In this document: piece by piece, positions 11,690 to 23,622 of the stretch
Position numbering within the stretch: position 1 is the stretch's first letter
Layout of the letters: every line of letters begins with the position of its first letter
Assembly: GCA_000611775.1 (NCBI GenBank)
Contig: KK106981.1
Span: 8,479,431-8,543,430, forward strand
Length of the DNA: 64,000 bases
Source: Umbilicaria muhlenbergii
Lineage: Eukaryota > Ascomycota > Lecanoromycetes > Umbilicariales > Umbilicariaceae
Reading direction: 5' to 3'
Translations under genes and position numbers: made by a program
Notes under the pieces: model-generated
Database searches by the model: none
Seen by the model: the letters and a program-made list of their open reading frames with translations, nothing else
What the model was told of the DNA's origin: nothing

Positions 11690-14600
11690 ATGGCGGAGGC
11701 TATTGGCGTCGTGGGTAGCATCATCACCCTGCTACAGCTTAGCGCGAAGGTGGTGGAGTACTTAAGCGCTTGGAAGGACGCCTCTGAGGATCGCCAGAGA
11801 CTCCTTACCGAAATTTGCAGTACTACCGGCCTTCTCTACGTGCTGAAGGAGCAATCCGAGAAAGCAGAGACTGAGAGGTTAGGCACAATAGCGTCCCTTG
11901 GCGCTCCAGGAGGGCCCATAGAGCAATTCCATCAGGCACTGGAGGAGCTAGTGCCGAGGCTGTTACCCGCCAAGGGGTTGAAGAAGGTTGGGAAGGTGTT
12001 GACCTGGCCGTTCAAAAAGGAGGAGATATTGGCTATTCTAAGACGGATTGAGCGACAGAAGTCACTGTTTAGCCTTGCTCTGCAGAACGACCACATGTAG
12101 GTCTTCTGTCTGCGCTACAGTACGAGGACTTGGCTCACTAGTCTTCAGAGGTCTATCCCAAGCGATCCGAGGGGACGTCGCAGATTTGTCTCAAGGGGTC
12201 AAAGAGATACGGATAGCGCAAAAAGGTAAAGTGAAGCTTGCAAATTCCTTACTTACCTCTGGGCGCTGACAATGGCAGACGATGCAAAGGACAAAGTTCT
12301 GCAGTGGCTCTCTTCCGCCAATCCTTCTTCAAATCACGAAGCAGCACGCAAGAAACATGAACCTGCAACTGGTGCCTGGTTACTGCGATCACAGTCTTTC
12401 AACGAGTGGAAGGAGAACGCGAACACCTTTCTCTGGCTGCATGGAATTCGTGAGTTACATCTCTTATATCTGTGTCGATACACCATAGGATCAGAAAGAA
12501 GAGAATGGGCCTTTCTAGGGTAAGGGTGTGAGCACAGGCAACTTGGTCCCACTGGCCTTGTGTTGCATGCGCTCGCACCACAAGATATACTTCCTACACT
12601 TTCTCTGCTGATTCTGTAATTTCAGTGTGAAGGTTACTTACTGACTGTGCTTAGTGGGATGTGGCAAGACTATTCTATGGTAAGATGCCTACACCCTTCT
12701 GACCTCAGGCTAGGCCTATGATTTATGTGATGATTTAGTTCCACCGTCATTGAGAACATTGCAAGCGTCTACCCCAAAGGGTTCGCTTACTATTACTTTG
12801 ATTTTAACGACAGAGCGAAGCAAAACGATACGTCTTTTGTCCGTTCAGTCATCGCACAGCTCTCTCGAGGAGCGGAGACACTTCCAGACAGTGTTCGGAA
12901 TATGTACAACGATTTTCATCGTACTAGGGTGGAGCCGAGCCTTGAGACCCTTTTTGAGACCCTTATGTCAGTAATACAAGGTCATGACCCTTGTTTCCTT
13001 ATTTTCGACGCCCTGGACGAATCTGAAAGGAAAGATATACTGGCTATTTTGTCCCGCATTGCATCGAGAGGACTAAAGAACCTTCGCATGCTTGTCACCA
13101 GCCGCATGGAAAGAGACATTGAGAATACTCTGGCTCCTATCGTGACCAGCAAACTTTCGCTTTCCCTCGATAGCACGAATGTTGATGCCGATATCGGTCT
13201 GTATGTTCGCCAATGCCTTGTGACAGATCCAAAGTTGAAAAGGTGGTCGGATCCAGTGAAACAGGAAATCGAAAGCTCACTTACTAAAGGGGCGCATGGA
13301 ATGTGAGTTGGCTATCATCCCGAGTGCTGTTGTGTTGACTAAACATCCGCATCCGAAGGTTCCGCTGGGCTGAGTGTCAAATTACAGCGTTGCGACTGTG
13401 CAAGACAGAGGGGCTTCTCAGAAAGGCATTGAGGCAGTTGCCGAAGACCCTGGATGAGACATACGATCGCATTTTGCTGAATATTCCGGAAGAAGACAGG
13501 AAAATGGCTCGTTCTGCTCTTCTGTGGCTGGCATTCTCCGAAAGACCTCTGTACTTGGACGAAGTTGCCGAGGCTGCGATCCTTAGTCCTGAGAGTTGTA
13601 CTCTAGATCCGGAAGACAGGCTATATGACTCACATGACATAATAGATATATGCTCTGGTCTCGTCACTAGCGTCTCGATAGAAAAATATGTGTCAGGTAA
13701 AGCAACAAACCGGGAGCTTCTTCGATTCGCACACTTTTCCGTCAAGGAGTACCTCACCTCGGACCGAATTGCCAAGGGGGACGCCAGCGCTTTCGCCATA
13801 CTGGAGTTGGAGGCTCAGTCCTTTCTCGCTGAAGTCTGCATCTCCTACCTTCTTTTATTCAATAACCACGAGTTGTCTTCACTGGAAGAGGTCTATGCAC
13901 GCCCTTTACTGGAGTATGCCGCGGAATTCTGGCATGTACATGCCTCAAGCAAGGTGACCTTGCCTGCGATAACGGTTTCTCAAATGCACACACTTTTCAG
14001 ACCCCACAAAGGCGCAAGCTTCTTGAATTGGCTACGGATATGCGAGCCCGATTTTGGTCGTTACTCCTCTACATTATGGTACCGGCGATTGACTATGAAT
14101 CGAACCCTAGATGTTTTCACATCACCGTTATGGTATGCATCACTTCTTGGTAATCTCGAAGTGGTTAGCTCTTTAATTGTTGAAGGAGCTGATGTCAACG
14201 CTGATTGTGGCACTTTTGGTTATCCCTTGAGAGCGGCAGCATTCAGAGGTCATACATCAGTGGTACAGTTGTTGCTGTCGGAAGGTGCTGACATCAAGGC
14301 TGAAAATCGGAACTTCGATACTGGCACTGCGTTAGATGTAGCGGCCATGCAAGGCCACGAGTCAGTGGTGCAGTTGTTGATGTCCAAAGAGCCTGATACT
14401 GAGGCGGATATCAAACGTATCAATCAGGGCTTGGCAGCAGCGGCCGCGCAGGATGACAAGCGAATGATGCAAATTTTGCTGACTCAAAAGAAGGATACCG
14501 AGGCTGATATTCAACGTGTTAACGAGGCTTTGGTTGTAGCGGCTGCTCAAGGTCATGAGTCGGTGGTACAGTTACTGCTGAGTTTCGGGGTTAATGTTAA

Positions 14601-14886
14601 TCCTGTCAAGGATCAAGGGAAAATCGACAGTCCTTTACATGCGGCAGCTCAAGGAGGCCACGAGTCAATTGTGCAACTGCTGCTTAAAGCTGGAGCTAAT
14701 GTCAATGCTCAGGGCGGAGAGTATGGAAGTGCCTTACAAGCAGCAGCAGAAAGACGTCATAAATCAGTTCTACTACTTCTGCTTCGAGCTGGAGCAGAGG
14801 TCCCTCCAGGTCTAGAAGACACTCCCGAGGTTCAGAAGGCGCTGGCAATACTCAAACAGGAGGCCACCAAGTCTAAAGATCCATAA
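11690..14886 (+). CDS. NLR-type STAND protein: HeLo-like N-domain, NACHT, ankyrin repeats
   Basis: Six exons: 11690-12096, 12149-12225, 12279-12449, 12656-12680, 12739-13302 and 13359-14886 (923 aa). The N-terminus (MAEAIGVVGSIITLLQLSAK) is the four-helix domain common on fungal NACHT proteins, related to HeLo-like cell-death domains. The NACHT has FLWLHGILGCGKTILCSTVI as Walker A, CFLIFDALDES as Walker B and MLVTSR after it; the winged-helix part (YDRILLNIPEEDRKMARSAL ... LAFSERPLYLDEVAEA) is typical. From about residue 667 to 905 come six or seven ankyrin repeats (GHESVVQLL, ADVNAD). The Walker A core LGCGKTIL is encoded by a 25-bp exon. Intact as modelled; by architecture a candidate non-self sensor. 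Confidence 0.9.
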
Positions 14887-16501
14887 GCTACAGACACAAC
14901 AGATCATCTCCTCGATGTCCCATATCAAGAAGCTGGACTCGGACGGAGATGCCTCACTCGCTCCATCTTCATTCGGACAAACACTCGGGATGAAACCAGA
15001 CGATTCGTTCATAGACACGACATCCCATAGGCTCAACACATTCTCTCGCTCAGGGACCAGGGTCAAGCCCCACAGTCTTTCCGGTTCGGCGTTCTCCCCT
15101 TACGAATCTCCATCAAAATAGCACTATGAGATAGGCAACCAGAGCTGCGGCAACTCTTCGTACTCCAACTGCATCCCCTCGTTCGTGATGGCTCGGGCTT
15201 TCCGTGGCAGAAGTACTTCGAGTATCTGTTAAGACACTCTGATCAGTGAAACTGTATATTCCAGATCCACATCCGGCGACGGCGTGGCACTCGCGAGCGC
15301 GCAAGTCCATTAGGGTTAGGGCCTGACCGGTTAGTGTCAGGAGGAGAACCGCAGGGAGATGCGGGCTTTTTGGAGGTCCAGGGGCACGAGTCGCTCAGGA
15401 GGGTATCACGGAGAACTTGGGCAAGGGGAGGGAGAGTATGGGGTCAGAACTGGTTTTCACCGACACGATGGGGCGTTCAGCGGAGATTTGGATTATAATT
15501 TCTCTTTCTATATTTCCTTCATTCTTTCTTCCTTTCGTTCTTTTCTCCCTTCGCCCCCCTCCACGAAGCCCTTTACTCCAGACTGTCTCCACCCCGCTTC
15601 TCCGCCCGCCCATTACCGCCTTACCACTCACGCTCGGCCACTCACCGCCCTCCCTAACCCCTCTTCCCTCCCCCCCCTTACAAACCCCTTACCAATCCTC
15701 TCTCTACATCCATCCCTCCCTACCTCCTTCACTCCACTCCCCGCCCGTCCCCATCTACGCTTCCCATCTACCCTGCTTCCCTCCTTCCTCTCCCCTCTAC
15801 CGCACACCCATCCCACCCCAATATCAACCTCTCCCCCCCTAAAAACCGACCAATAACCTCCCTCCCTCCCTTCCCTCCTCATCACCCCGATATTCTCCAA
15901 GCCCCGCGCAGCAAGCCCCTCCCAACTCAATCGCCAAAGCCCAAAGACGGAGTAGTGTCCAAAAAGGAGCTAGGTCATTCTTACCCTACCCTTGCCCCTT
16001 CCCGCCCCGGCCTCCTCCAGGGCTCTGGCTCCTTATTCTATGCGAGCACCCACTACCACTACCACCACCGTCTACTACCAGTACCGCAGCAGATGTGCAC
16101 GAATATAGACACGAGCAAAACCCATTTAAGCACTCCTTGAAGCAGGTTATAGGGGCAAAAAGTCCGTGTGTGAGATAAAAAAAGAAAAGGATAGCATAGC
16201 ATAAAGACAGGTATGGGTATGGGTATCTAAACACGCCGCACGCCGCACGCCGCCTCGGTTTCGGTCAGAGAGTGAATTAAAGGATCACAAATAACGCCGC
16301 CATCCAGTCCCCAACACCGCTCTCATCGTCCCCCTATCCTCGCTCTATCTCTTCCTCTCGCTCTCCTCACAACACCCTGCACACCCTCTACCAATCTCCC
16401 ATCCCCACGCACCATCTCCCACCCTCTAGTTTCCCCCACTCCACCCCCAACCCCTTCCCGCCCTCCCCGTCCCCGCCCCCCCACCCTCTCCATCTAGAGT
16501 C
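14887..16501. other. Intergenic with long pyrimidine tract
   Basis: No supported gene. TTAGGGTTAGGG (two telomere-type units) occurs at 15310-15321. From about 15500 to 15845 the + strand is almost pure C/T and open by chance in several frames. A second C-rich stretch lies at about 16320-16500, running into the 3' end of the minus-strand gene. Confidence 0.6.
15500..15845 (+). repeat. Low-complexity polypyrimidine tract
   Basis: The + strand is dominated by C and T, with runs such as CCCTCCCCCC, in a block of about 350 bases. The apparent open frames here are compositional artefacts (Pro/Ser/Leu-only proteins). Confidence 0.7.
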
Positions 16502-18031
16502 CTAAAACGCCATCCCCACCCCCATCCCCACATCAACAACCTCCACCTCCACCTCCAAAACCCTCACCCCCACTTCCACCCCTCCTTTCTCCCCCTCAAA
16601 CCCACCCCCCCTTTTCTCCCCCTCAAACCCCACCCCCCTCCCCCAACCCTCCAACCCACTCCCTTCCCGGCGCGGACTCCCCATCCCGCGCGCCCCTCCC
16701 CCCCACGACGACCCCAGCGGAGCCTCCCCCTCCCCTCCCCCACCCATCTCATCCGCACTATCCACACTCGACGCCATACTTGAAGCCCGACGCCTCGACA
16801 GCGGTGGCGGAGAAGACCCAGAAACCTGCGGTCGAACATCCTCGTCAAGACTGGTGGAGGTGGTAGACAGGGCATGCGTATGCGTCGGCTCGGAAGGAAG
16901 CGACCACTGCGAGATGCGCGAGCGTGGGGTGGACGCCGGGGTGGGAGTCGGGGTCGGAGGGAGGGGTTTGGTGACGAGGGAGAGGGAGTGGTGGAGTTGG
17001 ATTGCTTGGATGCGGGATGAGGGGTTGGAGGGGGGTGCGGAGGATAGGGGTAGGGGTGGTGCCATCTGGAGCGGGTGGAGCGGCCGATTGACGGGGTCGG
17101 GGGAAGTCACGGAGCGGGAGAGACGGGCTTTGGTGGTGTTGGGCGAGGGCTTCGTTGTGACAAAGGGGTTGTGGTCGACGGTGATGGTGATGATGTCTTT
17201 GGAGAAGGTTGACGGGAGGCGGGTCGGTTCGAGTTCGGCCTCGATATACTTCTCTTCCAGGATCGTGTCGAATTCATTGAGGCGTTTCTCCATTTCCTGC
17301 CGTTCTTCGAGATGGGTTCGCAGGCGGACGTTCTGGTCGCTGGCGCGGCGGTGGAGGGTGAAGACTGGTTCGCTATCGGATCGGATTCGTAGCGGTGGAG
17401 GGGATTTCGGTAGGCTGGTGTCTAGAGAGTTCAAGAAGTCCTGCGTACTTTGGGACGCAGCGGCGTTTTGTCTGAAGGTTATTGACTGCGCTCTCGATGT
17501 GGGGCCAATACTGGGTAGGGTATAATGGCTATCGCTGCTGTAGCGTGACTCGTCGATTGACGGTTTCCTCGACGATCCCACCGGCTTTCTCGGAATGGTA
17601 AATGTAATCGAGGGACGAGAGAGTATTGAGGCAGGCCTCGGCTTCATAAGCACCTGCGCCGGGAGCTCCGGTTCCTTTGGCTCATGGTCGACGTCTGTAC
17701 TGAAGCTTGGGAGCGGCGACAACTTGTTCCCTGGCAGATAGATGCTAAGCTCGAGGGGACGAAAGTTGTCTGTACATCGGCTTGGAGATTCCACTCGCCG
17801 GAACTCGGAAGGAACACCGATTGTAGGCCGGCGAGATGAGCGTCTTCCTGTAGAGAAGCTCGTCCTGCTCGATACTCTTGATGCAAAGTCCCGGCCTTCG
17901 GCAAGCCACAGTGACGGGCGGGAGGAGGTTAATGAGACTGGATGTATGTCGTCGGAGAGGTATTTGGGTGGTGGGATTAGATGAGGTTGGTCATGACAGA
18001 TGAGCATCGATCGTTCAGTTTCTTCACTCAT
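16502..18031 (-). CDS. Uncharacterised Ser/Pro-rich, mostly disordered protein
   Basis: A single open frame of 509 aa starts at the ATG at 18031. The sequence is Ser/Arg/Pro-rich with basic-Ser motifs (RKPSI, SRPSITFTIPRKP) that would suit phosphorylation. A short coiled coil follows (HLEERQEMEKRLNEFDTILE), then another disordered stretch. The last 100 residues are Gly/Glu-rich because the DNA turns into a C-rich tract, and part of this tail could be non-coding if an intron or earlier stop were missed. No enzymatic domain is recognisable. I infer a regulatory or scaffold protein of fungi only from composition. Confidence 0.6.
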   Translation of the reverse strand: MSEETERSMLICHDQPHLIPPPKYLSDDIHPVSLTSSRPSLWLAEGRDFASRVSSRTSFSTGRRSSRRPTIGVPSEFRRVESPSRCTDNFRPLELSIYLPGNKLSPLPSFSTDVDHEPKEPELPAQVLMKPRPASILSRPSITFTIPRKPVGSSRKPSIDESRYSSDSHYTLPSIGPTSRAQSITFRQNAAASQSTQDFLNSLDTSLPKSPPPLRIRSDSEPVFTLHRRASDQNVRLRTHLEERQEMEKRLNEFDTILEEKYIEAELEPTRLPSTFSKDIITITVDHNPFVTTKPSPNTTKARLSRSVTSPDPVNRPLHPLQMAPPLPLSSAPPSNPSSRIQAIQLHHSLSLVTKPLPPTPTPTPASTPRSRISQWSLPSEPTHTHALSTTSTSLDEDVRPQVSGSSPPPLSRRRASSMASSVDSADEMGGGGEGEAPLGSSWGGGARGMGSPRREGSGLEGWGRGVGFEGEKRGGGFEGEKGGVEVGVRVLEVEVEVVDVGMGVGMAF

Positions 18032-19153
18032 CAGTTGCAGCCTGCTTCAGTATCTCCACAATAGCATACCTTGAGGGCCTGCCTTTTCTGCCAACGACTG
18101 AGGCGTGCAACACGCAAACGATGTAGCCAGCCATCTCGAGTACACCACCTCCAGGCACTCGCTCATCCAGTGCATTCCCATATCTTCAACTCATTGTATC
18201 CACCCTCGCCGCAGCCTGAGAGAGCTCCAGCAAGGACAGCACGGGAGCTGTCATATACGTACATGGCCGAGCATGAAACGGCACGATGGAACACATTATT
18301 TCTGGCACGCCGGGATCAGAGTTCCAAGCCCTGTACTCGTCGGTCTTGGAAGAGAAATTATGGGGGGTCATGCGTAGGACCTAGCGGCGTCAAGAGAGAC
18401 GGATGGTATGGCATGCCAATAGCAGAGAGATTCGAAACGGGAAGACTAGAGTGGGGTGGGATATCGACCGTCTCGTGGTTCGGCGGCAGCAAGTCTGAAA
18501 TAAGAGCACAGCTAGGATTCGTTGGTGGTTGATAGACCCAAGCGTGGTTCGTCACAGAGCTCGTTGCGCTATGGCAGTTGGGCGCTTACTGGGTGACGGA
18601 CGTGTCGGCTGCGACCCAATCCGGTGCTGTAGCTCATACCCCCTATGGTCCATCAAACGTCCTTACTTCAGCCGGAGCTATTATTGAATGCGATGGCCGA
18701 GTGGTGACTAGAGACCGAGCAGCCATTTGTTGGTTCACGGCTTTCTGGTCGGAAGGAATGGAGTTGGAAGAAGGCTGAAGTTAGGGCGAGAGATGGTTGC
18801 TTCGGTCCTCACAGGGCGGCCTCAGGGAATCTCTATATATATATATTACCCAGGCAACGCTTGAGGAGGTCAGAGTTGAACGGGTACTTGGAGACCTCGA
18901 GCGGTTTTTCGATTTATGTATCATGTATCACGCAGAAGTTTGCATGGTTGTCAAATGATTAGGGGGATCACCTTAAATTCGACCCTTGCTGCTGTTTGAG
19001 TTCGCATATGAGTCAAGCAATATATACTGCAAATGCTTCAGCCCATCGATGCGCCTCCGCTATGCTATGTTGACTATACTATGCTGACATGCTCGGTACT
19101 ACTGCAATCATGCTCATGAGATACAAAATCCCTTCGATCATCGCAGAGGCCGC
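18032..19153. other. Intergenic
   Basis: Contains the divergent upstream region of the Ser-rich gene and the 3' flank of BMS1. A short (TA)n microsatellite lies near 18833-18846. No gene is supported; a 153-residue open frame at 18071-18532 lacks any recognisable family features. Confidence 0.55.
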
Positions 19154-22100
19154 TCACTTTCTCCTCCTCTTTCCACCCGCCCCCTCGCCCTCGCCTTTCC
19201 TCTTCTTCCCCTCCCTCCGCCAATACTCATCCCTCTCTCTCTTCTCCCTCTGCGTCTTCTTCTCCTCATTCTCCGCCACCTTCTTCCGATAACCCTCCCT
19301 CCTCGCCTCTTGCGCCACTCTCCGCTTCGCGACCTTCTCGTTCCGCAGCGTCATGAGCTTCTGCATTAAATCCCGAGCTTTCTTCTCCTCCCCTCCGAGC
19401 ACCACCGCGCGTTTCTGCAGATACGTGGTCTTCTTCTGGGGCTTCATCTGGACGATTTGGGATTTGAAGGGCAAGTCCGCAGCCAGTTGGCGCGGCACGC
19501 GCAGCGGGTTGAAATGGCGGGTAGGACGCTCGATGGGGCGGTATGCGGAATTCTTCTGCTGAGGGGTTGGCAAGCCTTCGTCCCGTCTGACCTGGCCGGT
19601 CAATCTCATCCCTTTCCAGCCTTCGTCCGCATTCTCTGCGTCTGTAGCGTCTAGGAGATTCGAGACAGGATTGTAGAAGCGGTGAGGCTTAACTGGGTAC
19701 CAGGCCCGCAGAAATACGATGTCACTCATCAGGACCTTGTCTTCAAACGTTGCTCTGTAGTGACCCTCTGGCTTACTCAAGGCCCGCTTAATCTGGCCCC
19801 TTATGCCAGAGACAGTTCGGATACTGGCTCCCTCGAATTTGGCAATCTCCAACGAGGTACTGAACATGTCTTTGATGAACGCAGTATTTCTAAAGATCTT
19901 GTACGGATGGCCGGTCAGCTTCAGCTTCTTGACAATCTCAGTACTCTCATCAACGTTCAGTACCACCCCTGTAGCTGCGACGCGGAAACCAGGATTCTTG
20001 TTCGAGAATGACTGGACGCAACAGAAGCCGGTGTTGGGGGCGATGAGAGGCCCGTAGAAAGTGCCAAAGCAGTGCATGTGCTCTGGAGTATATTTGAGCA
20101 TGCGGTTCCGTGTTCGTGAATCCGATATACTGTAGACTGGGAGCGTCTGAAACCTTCGCCATCCAAGCGAAAAGATAAGAGGATCATTAGTCTTTAGGAT
20201 CTTCTTATGCCACCTGTGCCTCTTGATTCGAACTTGTAGATAACCGAAGCGATCCTCGATTGGTGCCAACCCTCCAACGATGATGGGGAATCGCGGGTTG
20301 AACGTGTCGGCGAACTCGTGCGGCACTTGTTCTAGCACAATACGGGCGTAAGTGCCAGCTTTGTAGCCTTCTATCCTCACCCTCGACTGGTCATCAAGTG
20401 AGTCAAATTCCGCTCGGTTGATCATCAACTGCTTTTGAATCTGCGCTTTTTGCGCATCATACCAGTCGTCCTCTCCGAACTGCTCCTCGCCATCTTCAGC
20501 GCCTTCTTTACGCTCACTCGTCTTGTCCTTACCGAAGCCCTCTCGGTCTTCTTCTTCAAAACGTAGTTTGAGCTCTTCCTTTTTTCTGGCGTTTCTCTCG
20601 CGCTCAGCTTCCAACGATGCATCATTGTCACTGGCTGATTCGTTCGCTGTCCCCAGTGCTGTCTTCCCAGTCTCGAGATCCTCAAATTCGCCATCACCTT
20701 CGTCATCCGAGGCGTCGTTAGCATCATCCTCATCCGTTCCTCCATCCCCGGTCCCGTTCGCTCGACGCTCCTTCAGTAGGTCAGCACTAGCAAATCGGCG
20801 CCGAAGTTGCTCAATATTAGCTGCATCTGTCCACTTTTTTTCGAGCTGCTCGTAATTGTACTTCGGCACGGAGCGGTCTTCGAGATCGTCCTCTTCGACC
20901 TCCTGCTTCGCACGTTTAAAAAAGGTGTCGTCATCCTCCTCCGCTTCCCTGTCAGATTCGCCGTCCTGATCGTCATGATCATCCTGTACTCCTCCACGCC
21001 AACGTTGAACAACCTCGGCGGGAGTCAATGCATCATCGTACATGAATCTTGCGAGGTCCGAAGTGCGGTATTGACGTTGGTCGCTGTGACGCAGCCGCGC
21101 ATTTTCCGCCAGATTCTCCTTCCATCGTAACATCCCATCTTCATCTGCTCCAGGTGAATTCTCTTCGTCACTCGAGACGTCTTCCAATTCTTGATCTTCA
21201 ACACTTGATATTGAGCCGATATCAGAATCGCTGTCAGCGAATGCGATGTCGCCATCTGATTTCCCACCCGGCAGATCATTCAAACCCGGCTTGAATGCTC
21301 TGCCCAGCTTATCTGTGGAAATGTCGCCACCCTCCAAGTAACCCGTATCGTCTTCATCACTCTCGTCACCACTTGCAAATCCCTCATCTTCAATCTCCTC
21401 AAGACCTTCCTCCCCTTCCTCTCTTTCGATGATTCTGGCATTCCTCCTCTCCTTCCTCCCAGCATTGCCCTCTTCATCTGAGCCTTGACCACCTCTCAAG
21501 GTTTCTCCTCCACCGAACAATCGCAAGCCTCGTTCAGCTTCACCCAGTAACTTTCGTTCGCTCTGTAAACCCACCACCATCTGCTCCCCAAGCCCTCGGC
21601 TTTCGTCGTCTGCAGCATCTTTATCAAACGTTGATGTTTTCACATCAATGTAGACAGCATCTTTATCCACAAGGACACCACCTACATCAGACATTGGCGC
21701 AAAGAGAACCTTCTGTTTCTCGCCTAATCGTCTTCGACCCGTCTTACCCGTCGCTTTTGCCATGGCTTGATCCATAAAGGGAGTCGGGCACGGGTCCGGC
21801 AGCGCTTCAATCATCGAAACACTCAGATCCCCAACACCCGGAACGTGAACTCTTGCCCCCTGTGCCGGGAAATTGGTCCCTCGAAGATAACCGTATAATG
21901 CCACCGTTCTATCGCACTTAGAGTCCTCCTCTATTGCTGTTGGAGGTGTGAGGTCCAAGAACCTGTCGGCAAGGCAGTATGGATGTGAATTTCTCCAGAT
22001 CAAAGGACGAGGGTTCTTCATGACTGAGATAAACCTGGATAGATTGTGTACCTCCCGGTCAGGATATCGCCCATTGATCACTCCTGAAAGATAAAATAGC

Positions 22101-22845
22101 TTTGCGCCTTGATATAGTTCGCCCCAGAATCTGTGTTTCAATCTCTTTTTTGCGTCCCGTAACGTGCTAGGCTTCCGGAAGAGGTCGAGATGCGTAAGGA
22201 TACCGAAGACGTTTCCAGGCATACCGCTCGCTGAGAGAACGTTGAGAAACTCCATTGTCTCCATTTCAAATCCGAAGTTGCCATCTATCATGAGAAGGAC
22301 AATGTCGGCGATTTTTGATACATCTATCATGCTTGCGAGTGAGTCGGCAGGGCACTCTATAAATGTAAGGCGCCGCCGTTTCGATGTTACAACCGTGAGA
22401 GGACCGCTGGGGGAGGCGAGGGAATGCTTTGTATAGCGTTTGATGAGGGATTTAATGAGCGTGGTTTTTCCGACCTGGAGTATGTTAGAAGGGTCCAACC
22501 GCTCTAGGTACTTCAATTACCCCAGGTGGTCCCACGACAGCAACAATAATCGGAGGCGCCTCCTCCGGCAGGCGATCCACCAGAGGGACATGTAGGCGTT
22601 TTTCCTTGACCTGAAACGGAGTCAGAACACTGGTATGAGTGGAGGAACTACTGGGCCATACATCGTGAGAGCGCGCCGCTTGCTTTTGTAGCCGTCCTGG
22701 GTTTGCATAGGCAAAGGCCTTTGGGTTGGGACCTTCATACGCAGTCAGCGTGCCTGCATATGAAAAAGGTATCCCGACACTTACCCCCGGAGTGCTTCTT
22801 CTTCTCCTTGGTCTTGCGATGAGCTCTGTTCGTCTGATCCTCCAT
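19154..22845 (-). CDS. BMS1: Ribosome biogenesis GTPase BMS1
   Basis: Exons in transcript order are 22845-22785, 22732-22662, 22610-22521 and 22474-19154, giving 1,180 aa, the normal BMS1 length. It starts [20 protein letters not shown]. The P-loop [15 protein letters not shown] is split by the third intron. The G4-like THLD and the AARP2CN region (LDLTPP ... [11 protein letters not shown]) follow, then a long acidic Asp/Glu-rich middle with SDEED-type tracts. The conserved C-terminal BMS1/TSR1 domain (YAR(I)[15 protein letters not shown] ... FGTFYGP) comes next, and a Lys/Arg-rich tail ends the protein. BMS1 acts in the nucleolar SSU processome with Rcl1 to mature the 40S subunit. The first three exons are short (61, 71 and 90 bp); the start at 22845 is fixed by the conserved N-terminal motif. 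Confidence 0.97.
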
Positions 22846-23254
22846 CTTGTACGGTCAGGAGCTTCGCACCGCGCCCACGGGCCCCATACCTTGGAGTGCG
22901 CGAACTTTTTGGCAAATATTTGACGCTAAGGAAGATCAATAGTCCGGGAGCCGAGCAGATAGCGGCCAGCTGCTAGGATTGCGTCATGTGCGTCATGGGA
23001 TGGATGCCCCACCAGGACCCTGATCCCAAGTACGAGTGGGATGGCACCCGCGTGGGGGCTGATGATAACGCGTTGTCGAAGTTGTCCTCCTCTTCCTCTT
23101 CCTCTTCCTCTTCCTCTTCCCCCATCCCATCATCTGCCAACCAGAGACTGCCTTCGATCCAACAAGAGAGCCATCACCAGCAAGCCTCAAGATAGCTTAC
23201 CCTACCACTACTCTTTGCCTCCGACGCTTTCTCCCTCACAGCACCGCTGCAAAC
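22846..23254. promoter_or_regulatory. Shared divergent promoter of BMS1 and the Pbi2-like gene
   Basis: 409 bp separate two head-to-head start codons. It contains a (CTTCCT)n microsatellite at about 23090-23122 and a palindromic stretch ATTGCGTCATGTGCGTCATGG near 22979. No TATA-like element is clear to me. Confidence 0.5.
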
Positions 23255-23622
23255 ATGCTCTACAACGTGCGTAGTCTTGATTGCCGCATCTCGAAGCTTA
23301 TCGCTGATAAGATCACCAGGTCACGCTGAAGGAAGGTGCTTCTCCCGAAGAGCTTTCAAAGTACGATGTCGTCTTGTGCACAACCAAGGGAGATAGCTGA
23401 CAAGACCCCAGAGCGAAGGATACCGCCAAGTCGCAAGGCGGAGACATCAAGCATGAGTTCACCTTGATCAAAGGCTTTACGTATGTAATACTATACCAGA
23501 GCGCTCTCCTTTTCAAATGCTAATCTTGTTCCAGGGTCGACTTTCCCGAGGACAAGGTGGGCGTCCTAGAGACCAACGAGCATATCCACGTCGAGCAAGA
23601 TGCGGAAGTCACGACGCAGTAG
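23255..23622 (+). CDS. Pbi2-like proteinase B inhibitor (inhibitor I9 family), 69 aa
   Basis: Four exons: 23255-23266 (12 bp), 23320-23360, 23412-23480 and 23535-23622, with three introns of 51-54 bp. The summed coding length is exactly 70 codons. The product starts MLYNVTLKEGASPEELSKAK, has the core GGDIKHEFTLIKGFTVDFPE and ends in VEQDAEVTTQ. This is the subtilisin-propeptide/inhibitor I9 fold, as in yeast Pbi2 (LMA1 subunit), which blocks vacuolar proteinase B and assists vacuole fusion. Function is by family homology. The gene is divergent from BMS1 and is hidden because no exon exceeds 88 bp. Confidence 0.88.

Noticed and set aside
15359-15856. Pro/Ser-rich open frame
   Set aside because: Produced by the polypyrimidine tract; open in several frames and without a plausible start context.
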